NCBI GenBank assembly: GCA_964420975.1
Contig: CAYQVH010000001.1
Location: forward strand, 62,001 to 126,000
DNA: 64,000 bases
Reading direction: 5' to 3'
Origin: Accumulibacter sp964420975
Lineage (GTDB): Bacteria; Pseudomonadota; Gammaproteobacteria; Burkholderiales; Rhodocyclaceae
Both the position numbers and the translations under genes were made by a program. How positions within the stretch are numbered: the stretch's first letter is position 1; each line of letters begins with the position of its first letter. The notes under the pieces are model-generated. The model saw only the letters and a list, made by a program, of their open reading frames with translations. It did no database searches and was not told where the DNA came from. This document shows positions 45,045 to 53,909 of the stretch, one piece after another.

Positions 45045-46445
45045 TTAGAGCGTCTTCGCCTTGTCGAACACCTCTTCGATGCCGCCAACCATATAGAAGG
45101 CCTGCTCAGGAATGTTGTCGCACTCACCTTCGACGATCATCTTGAAGCCCTTAATCGTCTCCTTCAGTGGTACGAACTTGCCCGGCGAACCCGTAAACAC
45201 CTCGGCGACATGGAACGGCTGCGAGAGAAAGCGCTGGATCTTGCGTGCCCGATAGACGGCCAGCTTATCCTCCGGCGAGAGTTCGTCCATGCCGAGAATC
45301 GCGATAATGTCGCGTAGTTCCTTGTACTTCTGCAACGTCATCTGGACGGCTCGGGCGACCGAGTAGTGTTCTTCGCCGACGACCTGCGGATCTAGCTGGC
45401 GCGAAGTCGAGTCGAGAGGGTCGACCGCCGGGTAGATACCCAGTGAGGCGATGTCACGCGAGAGAACGACGGTCGAGTCGAGGTGCAGGAACGTGGTCGC
45501 CGGCGACGGGTCAGTGAGGTCGTCAGCCGGCACATATACCGCCTGAATGGAGGTGATCGAACCCACCTTGGTCGAGGTGATGCGTTCCTGCAAGCGGCCC
45601 ATTTCCTCGGCTAGCGTTGGCTGGTAACCAACCGCAGAGGGCATGCGGCCGAGCAGCGCCGAGACCTCGGTTCCCGCCAGCGTATAACGATAGATGTTGT
45701 CGACAAAGAAGAGGATGTCGCGGCCATCGTCGCGGAAGCGTTCGGCCATCGTCAAGCCGGTCAGCGCCACCCGCAGGCGGTTACCCGGCGGTTCGTTCAT
45801 CTGCCCGAAAACCATCGCCACTTTGTCGAGGACGTTCGACTCCTTCATTTCGTGGTAGAAGTCGTTGCCCTCGCGCGTACGCTCGCCGACACCGGCAAAG
45901 ACCGACAAACCTGAACGCTGTTTGGCGATATTGTTGATCAACTCCATCATATTGACGGTCTTTCCGACGCCGGCGCCTCCGAACAGGCCCACCTTGCCAC
46001 CCTTGGCAAACGGGCAGACGAGGTCGATAACTTTGATCCCGGTTTCGAGAAGGTCGACCGATGGGGACAGTTCGTCGAACTTGGGTGCCAGCTGATGAAT
46101 CTCCCGGTGCTCGTCGGCAGCGATTGGACCGGCCTCGTCGATCGGCCGACCCAGAACGTTCATGATCCGACCGACCGTGCCGCCGCCGACCGGAACCGAA
46201 ATGGCAGCGCCTGTATTGTTCACCTTCATGCCGCGACGCAAGCCATCGGACGAGCCCATGGTGATCGTGCGCACGATACCGTCGCCGAGCTGCTGCTGGA
46301 CCTCGAAAACGAGATCCGACTCGCACATCTCCGACTCCTCCGACTTGTCGAGCTGCAGCGCGTCGTAGATCTTCGGCATCGCATCACGCGGGAACTGGAT
46401 GTCCACCACGGCACCGATACACTGAACAATGTTTCCTTGAGTCAT
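45045..46445 (-). CDS. atpD: ATP synthase beta subunit
   Basis: This is the catalytic F1 subunit. The 466-residue product has QGNIVQCIGAVVDIQFP, the Walker A loop GGAGVGKTVNMMELI, GERTREGNDFY and Walker B (ILFFVDNIYRYTLAGTEVS), with the catalytic Glu in AGVGERTREG. ATG 46445 is preferred; an in-frame ATG at 46463 would add six residues. It lies 36 bases after atpG. Confidence 0.98.
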   Translation of the reverse strand: MTQGNIVQCIGAVVDIQFPRDAMPKIYDALQLDKSEESEMCESDLVFEVQQQLGDGIVRTITMGSSDGLRRGMKVNNTGAAISVPVGGGTVGRIMNVLGRPIDEAGPIAADEHREIHQLAPKFDELSPSVDLLETGIKVIDLVCPFAKGGKVGLFGGAGVGKTVNMMELINNIAKQRSGLSVFAGVGERTREGNDFYHEMKESNVLDKVAMVFGQMNEPPGNRLRVALTGLTMAERFRDDGRDILFFVDNIYRYTLAGTEVSALLGRMPSAVGYQPTLAEEMGRLQERITSTKVGSITSIQAVYVPADDLTDPSPATTFLHLDSTVVLSRDIASLGIYPAVDPLDSTSRQLDPQVVGEEHYSVARAVQMTLQKYKELRDIIAILGMDELSPEDKLAVYRARKIQRFLSQPFHVAEVFTGSPGKFVPLKETIKGFKMIVEGECDNIPEQAFYMVGGIEEVFDKAKTL

Positions 46446-46481
46446 CGTTGTATCCCTAATCAATAAACTAAAGTGACGTGG

Positions 46482-47345
46482 TCAAACAGCCGCCGCGCCG
46501 GCGACGATTTCCGACAGTTCCTTGGTGATCGCCGCTTGTCGCGCTTTGTTGTACACCAGCTTCAGCTCGGCGATGATGTTTTTGGCGTTGTCAGAGGCAG
46601 ACTTCATCGCCACCATGCGCGCACTTTGTTCCGACGCCATATTTTCGGCGACTGCCTGGTAGATCATGGCTTCCACATAACGGACGAGCAAGTCATCGAT
46701 CACCGTCTTGGCGTCGGGCTCATAAAGGTAGTCCCACCGGTTGGCGCCGCCACCGACCAGTTCGCCGGAAAGCGGCAGCAACTGGAGGAGTACCGGCTCC
46801 TGCTTCATGGTGTTGATAAATCGCGTAAAAGCGATGTAGAGAACGTCGATCTCGCCTTTGACGTAAGCGTCGAGCTGAACCTTCACTGGACCGATCAGCT
46901 TTTCCAGATGAGGCGTATCCCCAAGACCGACGAGCTGGGAGACGACACTGGCGCCGGCACGCTGCATGAAGCCCAGCCCCTTGTTGCCTATCGCAGTGAC
47001 CTTCAGCTTTTTCCCTTCCGCGTCCCATTCCTTCATTTTTCCCAGTGCCAAACGAAGGACATTGGTGTTGAGGCCGCCACACAGCCCTTTGTCGGAGGTA
47101 ACGACAATCAAACCAACCGTCTTAATCGGCTCGCGAACAATGAGAAAAGGATGGCGGTAGTCGGTCAGGGCATGCGACAGGTTGCCCGCGACGACACGGA
47201 TTTTCTCACCGTAGGGGCGCGCTGCCCGCATCCGATCCTGCGCCTTGCGCATCTTGGAGGCGGCCACCATCTGCATGGCCTTGGTGATCTTGCGCGTGCT
47301 TTCCACGCTCTTGATCTTGGTGCGGATTTCCTTGCCGCTCGGCAT
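46482..47345 (-). CDS. atpG: ATP synthase gamma subunit
   Basis: The rotating central shaft of F1, 287 residues. The N-terminal helix reads EIRTKIKSVESTRKITKAMQ, the family signature for the coiled-coil shaft. A central Rossmann-like domain (VVTSDKGLCGGLNTNVL) and the C-terminal helix (KSASDNAKNIIAELKLVYNK) complete it. It lies 18 bases after atpA. Confidence 0.98.
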   Translation of the reverse strand: MPSGKEIRTKIKSVESTRKITKAMQMVAASKMRKAQDRMRAARPYGEKIRVVAGNLSHALTDYRHPFLIVREPIKTVGLIVVTSDKGLCGGLNTNVLRLALGKMKEWDAEGKKLKVTAIGNKGLGFMQRAGASVVSQLVGLGDTPHLEKLIGPVKVQLDAYVKGEIDVLYIAFTRFINTMKQEPVLLQLLPLSGELVGGGANRWDYLYEPDAKTVIDDLLVRYVEAMIYQAVAENMASEQSARMVAMKSASDNAKNIIAELKLVYNKARQAAITKELSEIVAGAAAV

Positions 47346-47363
47346 CGCAGACTCCTCGCTCGA

Positions 47364-48902
47364 TCAGGCCAAAGTAGCCTTGAAGTCCTCAATCGCTTTC
47401 GTCAGTTGCTGCTCGGCGGCGGCGTCAAGATCCTTGACGGTCTCGATCTGGGAAATCAGGCTCGCGTACTTTTGTTTGATGTAGACGTGCATTTGTTTTT
47501 CGACAGCGAGCGCTTTCTTCACGTCGACGTCGTCGAAGTAGCCCTTGTTCACCGCGTGCAAAGTGATCGCCATTTCCGAGATGGTCATCGGCGAGTACTG
47601 CGGTTGCTTCATCAGTTCGGTGACCATACGTCCGCGGTCAAGCTGTTTGCGCGTCGCCTCGTCGAGATCGGAGGCAAACTGAGCGAAGGCGGCGAGTTCC
47701 CGATATTGCGCCAACGCCAGACGGACGCCCCCACCGAGTTTCTTGATCACCTTTGTTTGTGCGGCACCGCCGACGCGCGAGACCGAGATGCCGGCGTCCA
47801 TCGCCGGGCGAACGCCGGCGTTGAAGAGATCGGTATCGAGGAAGATCTGGCCATCGGTGATCGAGATGACGTTGGTGGGGACGAAGGCCGAGACGTCACC
47901 CGCTTGCGTCTCGATCACCGGCAACGCGGTGAGCGAACCCGTTTTGCCCTTGATTTCACCGTTGGTGAACTTTTCGACCCAGTCAGCAGAGACGCGAGCG
48001 GCACGCTCGAGGAGACGCGAGTGCAGGTAAAAAACGTCGCCAGGATAGGCTTCACGACCCGGCGGGCGACGCAAGAGCAGAGAAACCTGGCGATACGCCC
48101 ATGCCTGCTTCGTCAAGTCATCGTAGATGATCAGAGCGTCCTGGCCGCGATCACGGAAGTATTCACCCATCGTGCACCCGGAGTAGGGCGCGATGTACTG
48201 CAGCGCAGCCGACTCGGAGGCCGTGGCCGCGACGACGATGGTGTACTCCATCGCACCGTGTTCTTCGAGCTTGCGCACGACGTTCGCGACAGTCGACGCC
48301 TTTTGGCCGATCGCGACGTAGATACAGATCAGCTCCTGACCTTTCTGGTTGATGATGGTATCGACGGCTACCGCGGTCTTGCCGGTCTGCCGGTCGCCGA
48401 TGATCAGTTCGCGCTGCCCACGACCGATCGGTACCATGGCGTCAATCGACTTGAGACCTGTCTGGACCGGCTGCGAGACGGACTTGCGCCAGATGACGCC
48501 GGGCGCGACTTTCTCGATCTTGTCGGTCATCTTGTGGTTGACCGGGCCCTTACCATCAATCGGCTGACCGAGAGAGTTGACGACGCGGCCAAGCAACTCC
48601 GGGCCAACGGGCACCTCGAGAATGCGGCCGGTCGTTTTGACCGTATCGCCTTCACTGATCTGGTCGTACTCGCCGAGCACCACGGCACCCACCGAATCCC
48701 GGTCAAGGTTCAGCGCCATACCGAAAGTGTTACCAGGGAATTCGAGCATCTCGCCCTGCATGACGTCGGTCAGCCCGTAGATGCGGCAGATGCCGTCTGT
48801 CACCGAGACGACCGTCCCTTGAGTGCGTAGATCGGCGCTGATCGCAAGGTTGTCGATCTTGCTCTTGATCAGTTCGCTGATTTCGGAAGGATTCAGCTGC
48901 AT
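47364..48902 (-). CDS. atpA: ATP synthase alpha subunit
   Basis: The non-catalytic nucleotide-binding F1 subunit, 512 residues. It has LNPSEISELIKSKI at the N-terminus, the P-loop GDRQTGKTAVAVDTI, RPPGREAYPGDVFYLHSRLL, and NVISITDGQIFLDTDLFNAG followed by the conserved PAMDAGISVSRVGG segment. It lies nine bases after atpH. Confidence 0.98.
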   Translation of the reverse strand: MQLNPSEISELIKSKIDNLAISADLRTQGTVVSVTDGICRIYGLTDVMQGEMLEFPGNTFGMALNLDRDSVGAVVLGEYDQISEGDTVKTTGRILEVPVGPELLGRVVNSLGQPIDGKGPVNHKMTDKIEKVAPGVIWRKSVSQPVQTGLKSIDAMVPIGRGQRELIIGDRQTGKTAVAVDTIINQKGQELICIYVAIGQKASTVANVVRKLEEHGAMEYTIVVAATASESAALQYIAPYSGCTMGEYFRDRGQDALIIYDDLTKQAWAYRQVSLLLRRPPGREAYPGDVFYLHSRLLERAARVSADWVEKFTNGEIKGKTGSLTALPVIETQAGDVSAFVPTNVISITDGQIFLDTDLFNAGVRPAMDAGISVSRVGGAAQTKVIKKLGGGVRLALAQYRELAAFAQFASDLDEATRKQLDRGRMVTELMKQPQYSPMTISEMAITLHAVNKGYFDDVDVKKALAVEKQMHVYIKQKYASLISQIETVKDLDAAAEQQLTKAIEDFKATLA

Positions 48903-48911
48903 GAAATTCTC

Positions 48912-49448
48912 CTAGTTCGTAAGCGCCAACCGCAAGGTCTCGAGCTTGCCGCGAACGGACGTGTCGAGGACTTGGTCGCCCACCACAATCTTGACGCCGC
49001 CGATCAACGAAGAATCGACGACCACTTCGGCAGTCAGCCGGGTCTTGAAGCGCGCTTCCAATTCGCCGACCAACGCTTCGCGCTGCGCGTCATCCAGCGG
49101 AAAGGCACTGAAAATGGTGGCTTCCTTGATACCTTCCTGTGCCGCCCGAAACGTTTCGAAGAGGCTGGCGATTTCCGGAAGCGCCGACAACCGCTCGTTG
49201 GCGGCAAGCACAGCGATCAGATTGGCGGCGCCGACGTCGAGCGCAGTTCCAGCGAGCGACTTGAAGAGTTCCGCCTTTTGCACGGCTGAGAGTTCGGGGT
49301 TGCCGATGCAGGTACGCATCCGCTCGTCGGCGGCCAACGCGGACAGCAACGCGAGACGCTCGGACCAAGCAGCCAACGCCTGCTTCTCCATCGCCGTTCG
49401 AAACACCGCTTCCGCATAGGGGCGCGCGATGGTAACGAGTTCGGCCAT
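48912..49448 (-). CDS. atpH: ATP synthase delta subunit
   Basis: The peripheral-stalk subunit, which caps F1, has 178 residues. The N-terminal helical domain starts ELVTIARPYAEAVFRTAMEK, and the C-terminus has DSSLIGGVKIVVGDQVLDTS, the typical OSCP/delta signature. It lies four bases after atpF. Confidence 0.96.
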   Translation of the reverse strand: MAELVTIARPYAEAVFRTAMEKQALAAWSERLALLSALAADERMRTCIGNPELSAVQKAELFKSLAGTALDVGAANLIAVLAANERLSALPEIASLFETFRAAQEGIKEATIFSAFPLDDAQREALVGELEARFKTRLTAEVVVDSSLIGGVKIVVGDQVLDTSVRGKLETLRLALTN

Positions 49449-49452
49449 GATG

Positions 49453-49923
49453 TCAAAGTTCCTGTTTCAGTGCGAGGAGCATTGCGGCGTGCGCCTTGGC
49501 GTCGACCTCACGCTTCAGGATCCGCTCGGCACCCGCGACCGCGAGGTCGGCCACGCGTTCGCGCAACTCGGCCCGAGCCTGTTCGACCTGCTGCGCAATT
49601 TCCGCCTTCGCCGCAACGATCACTTTGTCAGCCTCGACCTTTGCCGCCTGCTTGGCGTCCTCTATCATCTGCGTCGCGCGCTTTTCCGCGGCTGCAACGA
49701 CTTCCGCCGACTTCGCCTTGGCGTCACGCAGGACGTCCGCCGACCGTTTGCCGGCAAGCTCCAGCTCATGTTTGGCGCGTTCGCTGGCCGCGAGGCCGTC
49801 GGCAATCATCTTCTGGCGATCGGCCATGGCTTTCTGCAGCGGTGGCCAGACGTACTTCATCGTGATCCAGATGAAGACGCCAAACCAGATCGCTTCGCCA
49901 AATAGCGTTGCGTTGATGTTCAC
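49453..49923 (-). CDS. atpF: ATP synthase b subunit
   Basis: The 156-residue peripheral-stalk protein has one N-terminal membrane helix (LFGEAIWFGVFIWITMKYVW, with PPLQKAMADRQ after it). A long charged dimerising helix to the C-terminus includes ELAGKRSADVLRDAKAKS. A single b gene indicates a b2 homodimer. Confidence 0.97.
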   Translation of the reverse strand: MNINATLFGEAIWFGVFIWITMKYVWPPLQKAMADRQKMIADGLAASERAKHELELAGKRSADVLRDAKAKSAEVVAAAEKRATQMIEDAKQAAKVEADKVIVAAKAEIAQQVEQARAELRERVADLAVAGAERILKREVDAKAHAAMLLALKQEL

Positions 49924-49965
49924 GGCTACCTCCCCGTTAAACAGTTAAACCGATAGGAGACGCGA

Positions 49966-50235
49966 TCAACCCTTGACGACGGCGATGAAGGGATTCGCAA
50001 ACAACATGAAGAGCGCGATACCCACGCCGATCATGGTAACGGCGTCCAAGAGACCGGCAACGATGAACATCTTGACCTGGAGAGTGGGGATCATTTCTGG
50101 CTGGCGAGCGGCTCCTTCGAGGAATCGGCCACCCAGGATGCCAAAACCGATCGCAGTACCGAGCGCACCGGCACCGATCAGAATGGCAACGGCGATGGCA
50201 GTATTACCAAGCAACATAGACAGAGCGGCTTCCAT
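49966..50235 (-). CDS. atpE: ATP synthase c subunit (rotor ring)
   Basis: The 89-residue proteolipid has two helices. The ion-binding carboxylate is Asp64 in AGLLDAVTMIGVGIALFM, and the polar loop is ARQPEM. Asp, with no Gln/Glu/Thr sodium-binding signature, points to H+ coupling. This contrasts with the four-helix K subunit encoded near 2.1 kb. Confidence 0.98.
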   Translation of the reverse strand: MEAALSMLLGNTAIAVAILIGAGALGTAIGFGILGGRFLEGAARQPEMIPTLQVKMFIVAGLLDAVTMIGVGIALFMLFANPFIAVVKG

Positions 50236-50318
50236 TACTTTCTCCTAGTAAAACATGCTAAATGGGTTAGACGGGGACAACATGAAGCAAACGGGCAACG
50301 CTTGCCGGCACTCACCCA

Positions 50319-51089
50319 CTAGCCGTGGGACTCGCTCGCCATCGACAGATAGACGATGGTCAGCATCATGAAGACGAAGGCCTGCAGAGTAATAATCAGG
50401 ATGTGGAACAGCGCCCAAGGCAAGGCGAGGGGAAGCTGCCAAATGCCCATCAGGGCGATCAGGATGAAGACCATCTCACCGGCATACATGTTGCCGAACA
50501 GACGTAGCGACAACGAAATGGGTTTGGCGATGTCCTCGATAATCCGGAACAGGAGATTGACCGGTGCCAGCTTGGCGCCAAATGGAACGGTGAACACCTC
50601 GTGCAGGAAGCCGCCCACTCCCTTCACCTTGACGTTCATGACCAGCATGATTGTAAACACCGTCAACGACATGGCAAAAGTGAGGTTGGGATCAGTGGTC
50701 GGCACTACCTTGAAGTAATGGACGCCAGCCAGTCCGAGGAGCATCGGGATGAAGTCGACGGGAATCAGGTCCATCGCATTCATCAGGAAGACCCACATGA
50801 AAATGGTAATTGCCAGAGGCGTTACCAGCGGGCTGCGGCCGTGATAGGTGTCCTTGGCCTGCTGGTCAACGAAGGAGACGATCATCTCGACCAGCGTCTG
50901 TAGCTTGCCTGGACTGGTAATACTTGCACGCGCAGCGAGGCGCGACATACCAACGAAGGCGAACAGGCCAAGGAGCCCGGAAACGATCAGGCTGTCCAGG
51001 TGGAATGTCCAGAATCCGCTCCCGACCGTGAGGTTGGTCAGGTGGTGAACAATGTAACCGCTCGTCGTCAGCGCCTCGCCCGAAGCCAT
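50319..51089 (-). CDS. atpB: ATP synthase a subunit
   Basis: The 256-residue membrane stator subunit contains the essential Arg in ISLSLRLFGNMYAGEMVF and PFVMWVFLMNAMDLIPVDF-type helices (visible as IFMWVFLMNAMDLIPVDF). It provides the proton half-channels facing the c ring. ATG 51089 follows AAAGGGGAAATT; a longer frame to 51323 is open but Gly/Ala-rich and not family-like. Confidence 0.97.
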   Translation of the reverse strand: MASGEALTTSGYIVHHLTNLTVGSGFWTFHLDSLIVSGLLGLFAFVGMSRLAARASITSPGKLQTLVEMIVSFVDQQAKDTYHGRSPLVTPLAITIFMWVFLMNAMDLIPVDFIPMLLGLAGVHYFKVVPTTDPNLTFAMSLTVFTIMLVMNVKVKGVGGFLHEVFTVPFGAKLAPVNLLFRIIEDIAKPISLSLRLFGNMYAGEMVFILIALMGIWQLPLALPWALFHILIITLQAFVFMMLTIVYLSMASESHG

Positions 51090-51112
51090 AATTTCCCCTT
51101 TGCTTTGTTGAC

Positions 51113-51472
51113 TTAGTGCTGCCGCAGCAGCGCCACCCAGTAGACGGACACGGCCGCCACATAGGCCAGAAAGAGCGGCAAAGCGACAAGCTGCGCGTAG
51201 CTCTTGAAGACCACCGCAAACAACAACAAGGTGACGGCGAACTTGTATCCTTCGCCCGACACCTGAGCATTGAATGCTTGCCTGGCATCCGCCGCCGCCC
51301 CCGACGGTCGCAAGGCTCGCCAAGCATAAGCAGCACCACTGGCCATTGCGATCCCACCGCCGAGTACTGCAGAAACAGACGCGCCTGACCCCAGAGCCAT
51401 CCCCGCTACCAGCGCCACCACCAGAGTGACAGCCAACTGGCAGCGAAACACCCAGCGTACCTGAGGATGCAC
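51113..51472 (-). CDS. atpI: ATP synthase subunit I (assembly factor)
   Basis: The 119-residue protein has four predicted membrane helices (FRCQLAVTLVVALVAGMALG, VSAVLGGGIAMASGAAYAWR and two C-terminal segments). AtpI assists c-ring assembly. GTG 51472 was chosen because GGAGGGG sits six bases upstream; the longer frame beginning at TTG 51538 lacks a ribosome-binding site and crosses the operon promoter. It is the first gene of atpIBEFHAGDC. Confidence 0.88.
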   Translation of the reverse strand: MHPQVRWVFRCQLAVTLVVALVAGMALGSGASVSAVLGGGIAMASGAAYAWRALRPSGAAADARQAFNAQVSGEGYKFAVTLLLFAVVFKSYAQLVALPLFLAYVAAVSVYWVALLRQH

Positions 51473-51496
51473 GGTCAACCCCTCCAAGACTTTCGA

Positions 51497-51525
51497 AGGA
51501 TACCAGAGTCGTTGTGAGGAAGCAA
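51497..51525 (-). promoter_or_regulatory. Probable promoter of the atp operon
   Basis: On the minus strand TTGCTT (51520-51525) and TATCCT (51497-51502) have a 17-base spacer. Transcription would start near 51490, leaving a leader of about 18 bases before the atpI ribosome-binding site and GTG. Confidence 0.55.
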
Positions 51526-51617
51526 ACCGCACATGCAAAAAAAACGGTTTTCCCCGATAAAAACGGCGTTACAGGCCAAATGAGACGACTCCGGAAAGGC
51601 CTCTTTGATGCGCCGCA

Positions 51618-52457
51618 TCAATCCCGCAAACGCTGCAGGATTCCTTCTAGCTGATCGAGATCACCAAACTCGATGAGCACCCGTCCCGCTCCCTTGCGAT
51701 TGGCCTTGATCGCCACTTGCGCGCCGAGAAGGTCCGCCAGCTCCTCCTGCAGGCGGATGACATCGCGATCCGGCTTGCCTGGCGTGGTGTCTTTCGGTGG
51801 CCGCAGCGCGTACTGAACCAGGCGTTCGGTTTCCCTTACCGACAGTCCCTTGTGTATCACCCGTTGCGCCAACTGAACCTGCAGGGCACCCGAGAGTGGC
51901 AACAAGGCACGCGCATGACCCATGTCAATCTCGCCATCCATCAGCAGGTCCTGGACGGGTAGCGCCAATTGCAGCAGGCGCATCAGATTCGACGCCGCTG
52001 GACGGGACCGGCCAACCGCATCGGCGGCTTGCTGGTGCGTCATCGCGAACTCGTCGATCAGGCGCTGCAGACCACGCGCTTCTTCGAGCGGATTGAGATT
52101 CTCGCGTTGGATGTTCTCGATCAGCGCCATCGCCAACGCGGCTTCGTCGGGAATTTCGCGTAGCAACGCGGGAACTTCACTCAAACCGGCGATCTGCGCC
52201 GCCCGCCATCGCCGTTCCCCGGCGATGATCTCATAACGCTCGTCGCCGACCGGCCGTACGAGGATCGGCTGCATCAGCCCCTGAGCGCGGATCGACGCGG
52301 CAAGTTCGTCGAGCGATGCGGGGTCCATACGCGTTCGTGGCTGATACTTGCCCGGCTGAATACTGCCGACCGACAACGTTCGCTGCTGTTCGCTACTGGG
52401 TGCTTCATTGCCGGCCAGCAAGGCGTCGAGGCCGCGACCTAGTCCCTTGGTCTTCAT
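51618..52457 (-). CDS. parB: Chromosome-partitioning protein ParB
   Basis: The 279-residue CTP-dependent DNA clamp binds parS sites and works with ParA in origin segregation. The N-terminus has LGRGLDALLAG and QYQPR-type IQPGKYQPRT, the CTPase motif region is IIAGERRWRAAQIAG with ENIQRENLNPLEEA, and a helix-turn-helix follows in MTHQQAADAVGRSRPAASNL. The C-terminal dimer domain ends in LEGILQRLRD. Its start overlaps the parA stop by four bases. I found no convincing parS site in the window. Confidence 0.97.
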   Translation of the reverse strand: MKTKGLGRGLDALLAGNEAPSSEQQRTLSVGSIQPGKYQPRTRMDPASLDELAASIRAQGLMQPILVRPVGDERYEIIAGERRWRAAQIAGLSEVPALLREIPDEAALAMALIENIQRENLNPLEEARGLQRLIDEFAMTHQQAADAVGRSRPAASNLMRLLQLALPVQDLLMDGEIDMGHARALLPLSGALQVQLAQRVIHKGLSVRETERLVQYALRPPKDTTPGKPDRDVIRLQEELADLLGAQVAIKANRKGAGRVLIEFGDLDQLEGILQRLRD

Positions 52458-53254
52458 CGCGGGCTTCCTGAAACGACGCTGCCCGCCTGGGCCCTGGCCA
52501 TCCGCTCGGCGATTTCCTGGGCCAGCGAGAGATACGCCTGGGCGCCCTTCGAACTGCGGTCGAAGGCGATCACCGGCTTGCCGTGCGAAGGCGCCTCGGC
52601 CAGACGCACATTGCGGGGAACAATGGTGCGATAGACCTTTGTTCCGAAATGTCCCTCGAGTTCGCGCGAAACCTGCTGCGTCAGCGTCGAACGCGGATCG
52701 AACATCGTCCGCAACAGACCCTCGATCTCAAGCTGTGAGTTAAGGTTGGCGCGCACCTTCTTCAGGGTCGCTACGAGATCGGTAAGCCCCTCCAATGCGT
52801 AGTACTCGCACTGCATCGGGATGATCACTGCCAGCGCGGCGACAAGTCCGTTGACGGTCAGAAGGTTGAGCGCTGGCGGGCAGTCCATCAAAATGAAGTC
52901 GTACTCGCCACGCAGGTTTTGGAGGGCGTCGCGCAAACGGTATTCACGCCGCTCCATCTCGATCAGGTCGATCTCGGCGCCAGCGAGCTCTCGATTCGCT
53001 GGCAGCAGATCGAAGGCGAATTCGGTCCGCACACGGGTTTCGAGCACCGTCGCACGTCCAATCAACACCTGATACACGGTCGGTTGAGCTCCGCGCTTGA
53101 CCACTCCGCAGCCCGTGGTGGCGTTGCCTTGCGGATCGAGGTCGATAAGCAGAACGCGCCGGCCGATTTCAGCGAGGCAGGAAGACAGGTTGACCGCCGT
53201 CGTCGTCTTGCCAACGCCCCCCTTCTGGTTGGTTACCGCTAGTATCTGTCCCAA
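52454..53254 (-). CDS. parA: Chromosome-partitioning ATPase ParA (Soj)
   Basis: The 266-residue deviant-Walker ATPase has ILAVTNQKGGVGKTTTAVNL at the N-terminus, LLIDLDPQGNATTGCGV, and DFILMDCPPALNLLTVNGL as Walker B. It forms the ATP-dependent DNA-bound gradient that moves ParB-parS complexes. It lies 19 bases after rsmG and overlaps parB, the usual order beside mnmG-rsmG. Confidence 0.97.
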   Translation of the reverse strand: MGQILAVTNQKGGVGKTTTAVNLSSCLAEIGRRVLLIDLDPQGNATTGCGVVKRGAQPTVYQVLIGRATVLETRVRTEFAFDLLPANRELAGAEIDLIEMERREYRLRDALQNLRGEYDFILMDCPPALNLLTVNGLVAALAVIIPMQCEYYALEGLTDLVATLKKVRANLNSQLEIEGLLRTMFDPRSTLTQQVSRELEGHFGTKVYRTIVPRNVRLAEAPSHGKPVIAFDRSSKGAQAYLSLAQEIAERMARAQAGSVVSGSPR

Positions 53255-53273
53255 TCAACGCTCCTCTATCCGG

Positions 53274-53909
53274 TCAGTCCGACTCCGGCGACGCACTCAT
53301 CACGACCACATGGCGCTCGCCGTTGATGCCCGGGACCGTCAGGCGATGCACGCCGTCCACCCGGACGCCTTCAGGCAAGCCGGCCAGCTCTCGATCCGGG
53401 CGTATACCCTTCATCGCCAGCCAGTGACCGCCGGCGGCGAGCAAACGACGCGTCAAGGTAACCAGTGTCGATAGGTCGGCGAAGGCGCGAGCAGTGATCA
53501 GCGGAAACGGGGTGGCTGGCTGGAAGGATTCAACCCGTCCACCGTAAACCGTGAGGTTTGTCAGCTCCAGTTCGATCGCTGCCTGGCGAAGAAACGCCGC
53601 TTTCTTGCCGTTGGCTTCAAGGAGAACGACGTCCATTCCCGGCCGGGCGATGGCTAGCGGTATACCGGGCAAGCCACCGCCACTGCCGACGTCGAGCAGC
53701 GCCGGTGCCGTGACATACGGCAGCAAGGCGAGCGAATCGAGCAGGTGATGACTGATGACCTGAGCGGGTTCCTCGATGGCGGTAAGCCGATAGGTCCGGT
53801 TCCATTTTGCCAGCAGGGCGAGGTAGTCGAGCAGGCGTTGCGTGCTCGCCGCCGCCAGGTCAGCGCCGATCGCCAGCAACCCCTGCGCGAGTTGCGCCGC
53901 CAACGTCAT
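53274..53909 (-). CDS. rsmG: 16S rRNA (guanine527-N7)-methyltransferase
   Basis: The 211-residue SAM methyltransferase (GidB) modifies G527 of 16S rRNA. It shows YLALLAKWNRTYRLTAI, ISHHLLDSLALLPYV, the SAM loop LLDVGSGGGLPGIPLAI and ITARAFADLSTLV. Loss of this enzyme is known to give low-level streptomycin resistance. The start overlaps the mnmG stop by four bases (ATGA). Confidence 0.96.
   Translation of the reverse strand: MTLAAQLAQGLLAIGADLAAASTQRLLDYLALLAKWNRTYRLTAIEEPAQVISHHLLDSLALLPYVTAPALLDVGSGGGLPGIPLAIARPGMDVVLLEANGKKAAFLRQAAIELELTNLTVYGGRVESFQPATPFPLITARAFADLSTLVTLTRRLLAAGGHWLAMKGIRPDRELAGLPEGVRVDGVHRLTVPGINGERHVVVMSASPESD

Noticed and set aside
46473..48830. A 785-codon open frame antisense to atpG and atpA
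   Set aside because: It has no recognisable domain and is fully explained as a shadow of the two ATP synthase genes.
51473..51617. A parS site or terminator between parB and atpI
   Set aside because: I found no TGTTTCACGTGAAACA-like palindrome in the window. The T-rich stretch on the minus strand has only a 3-bp possible stem before it.
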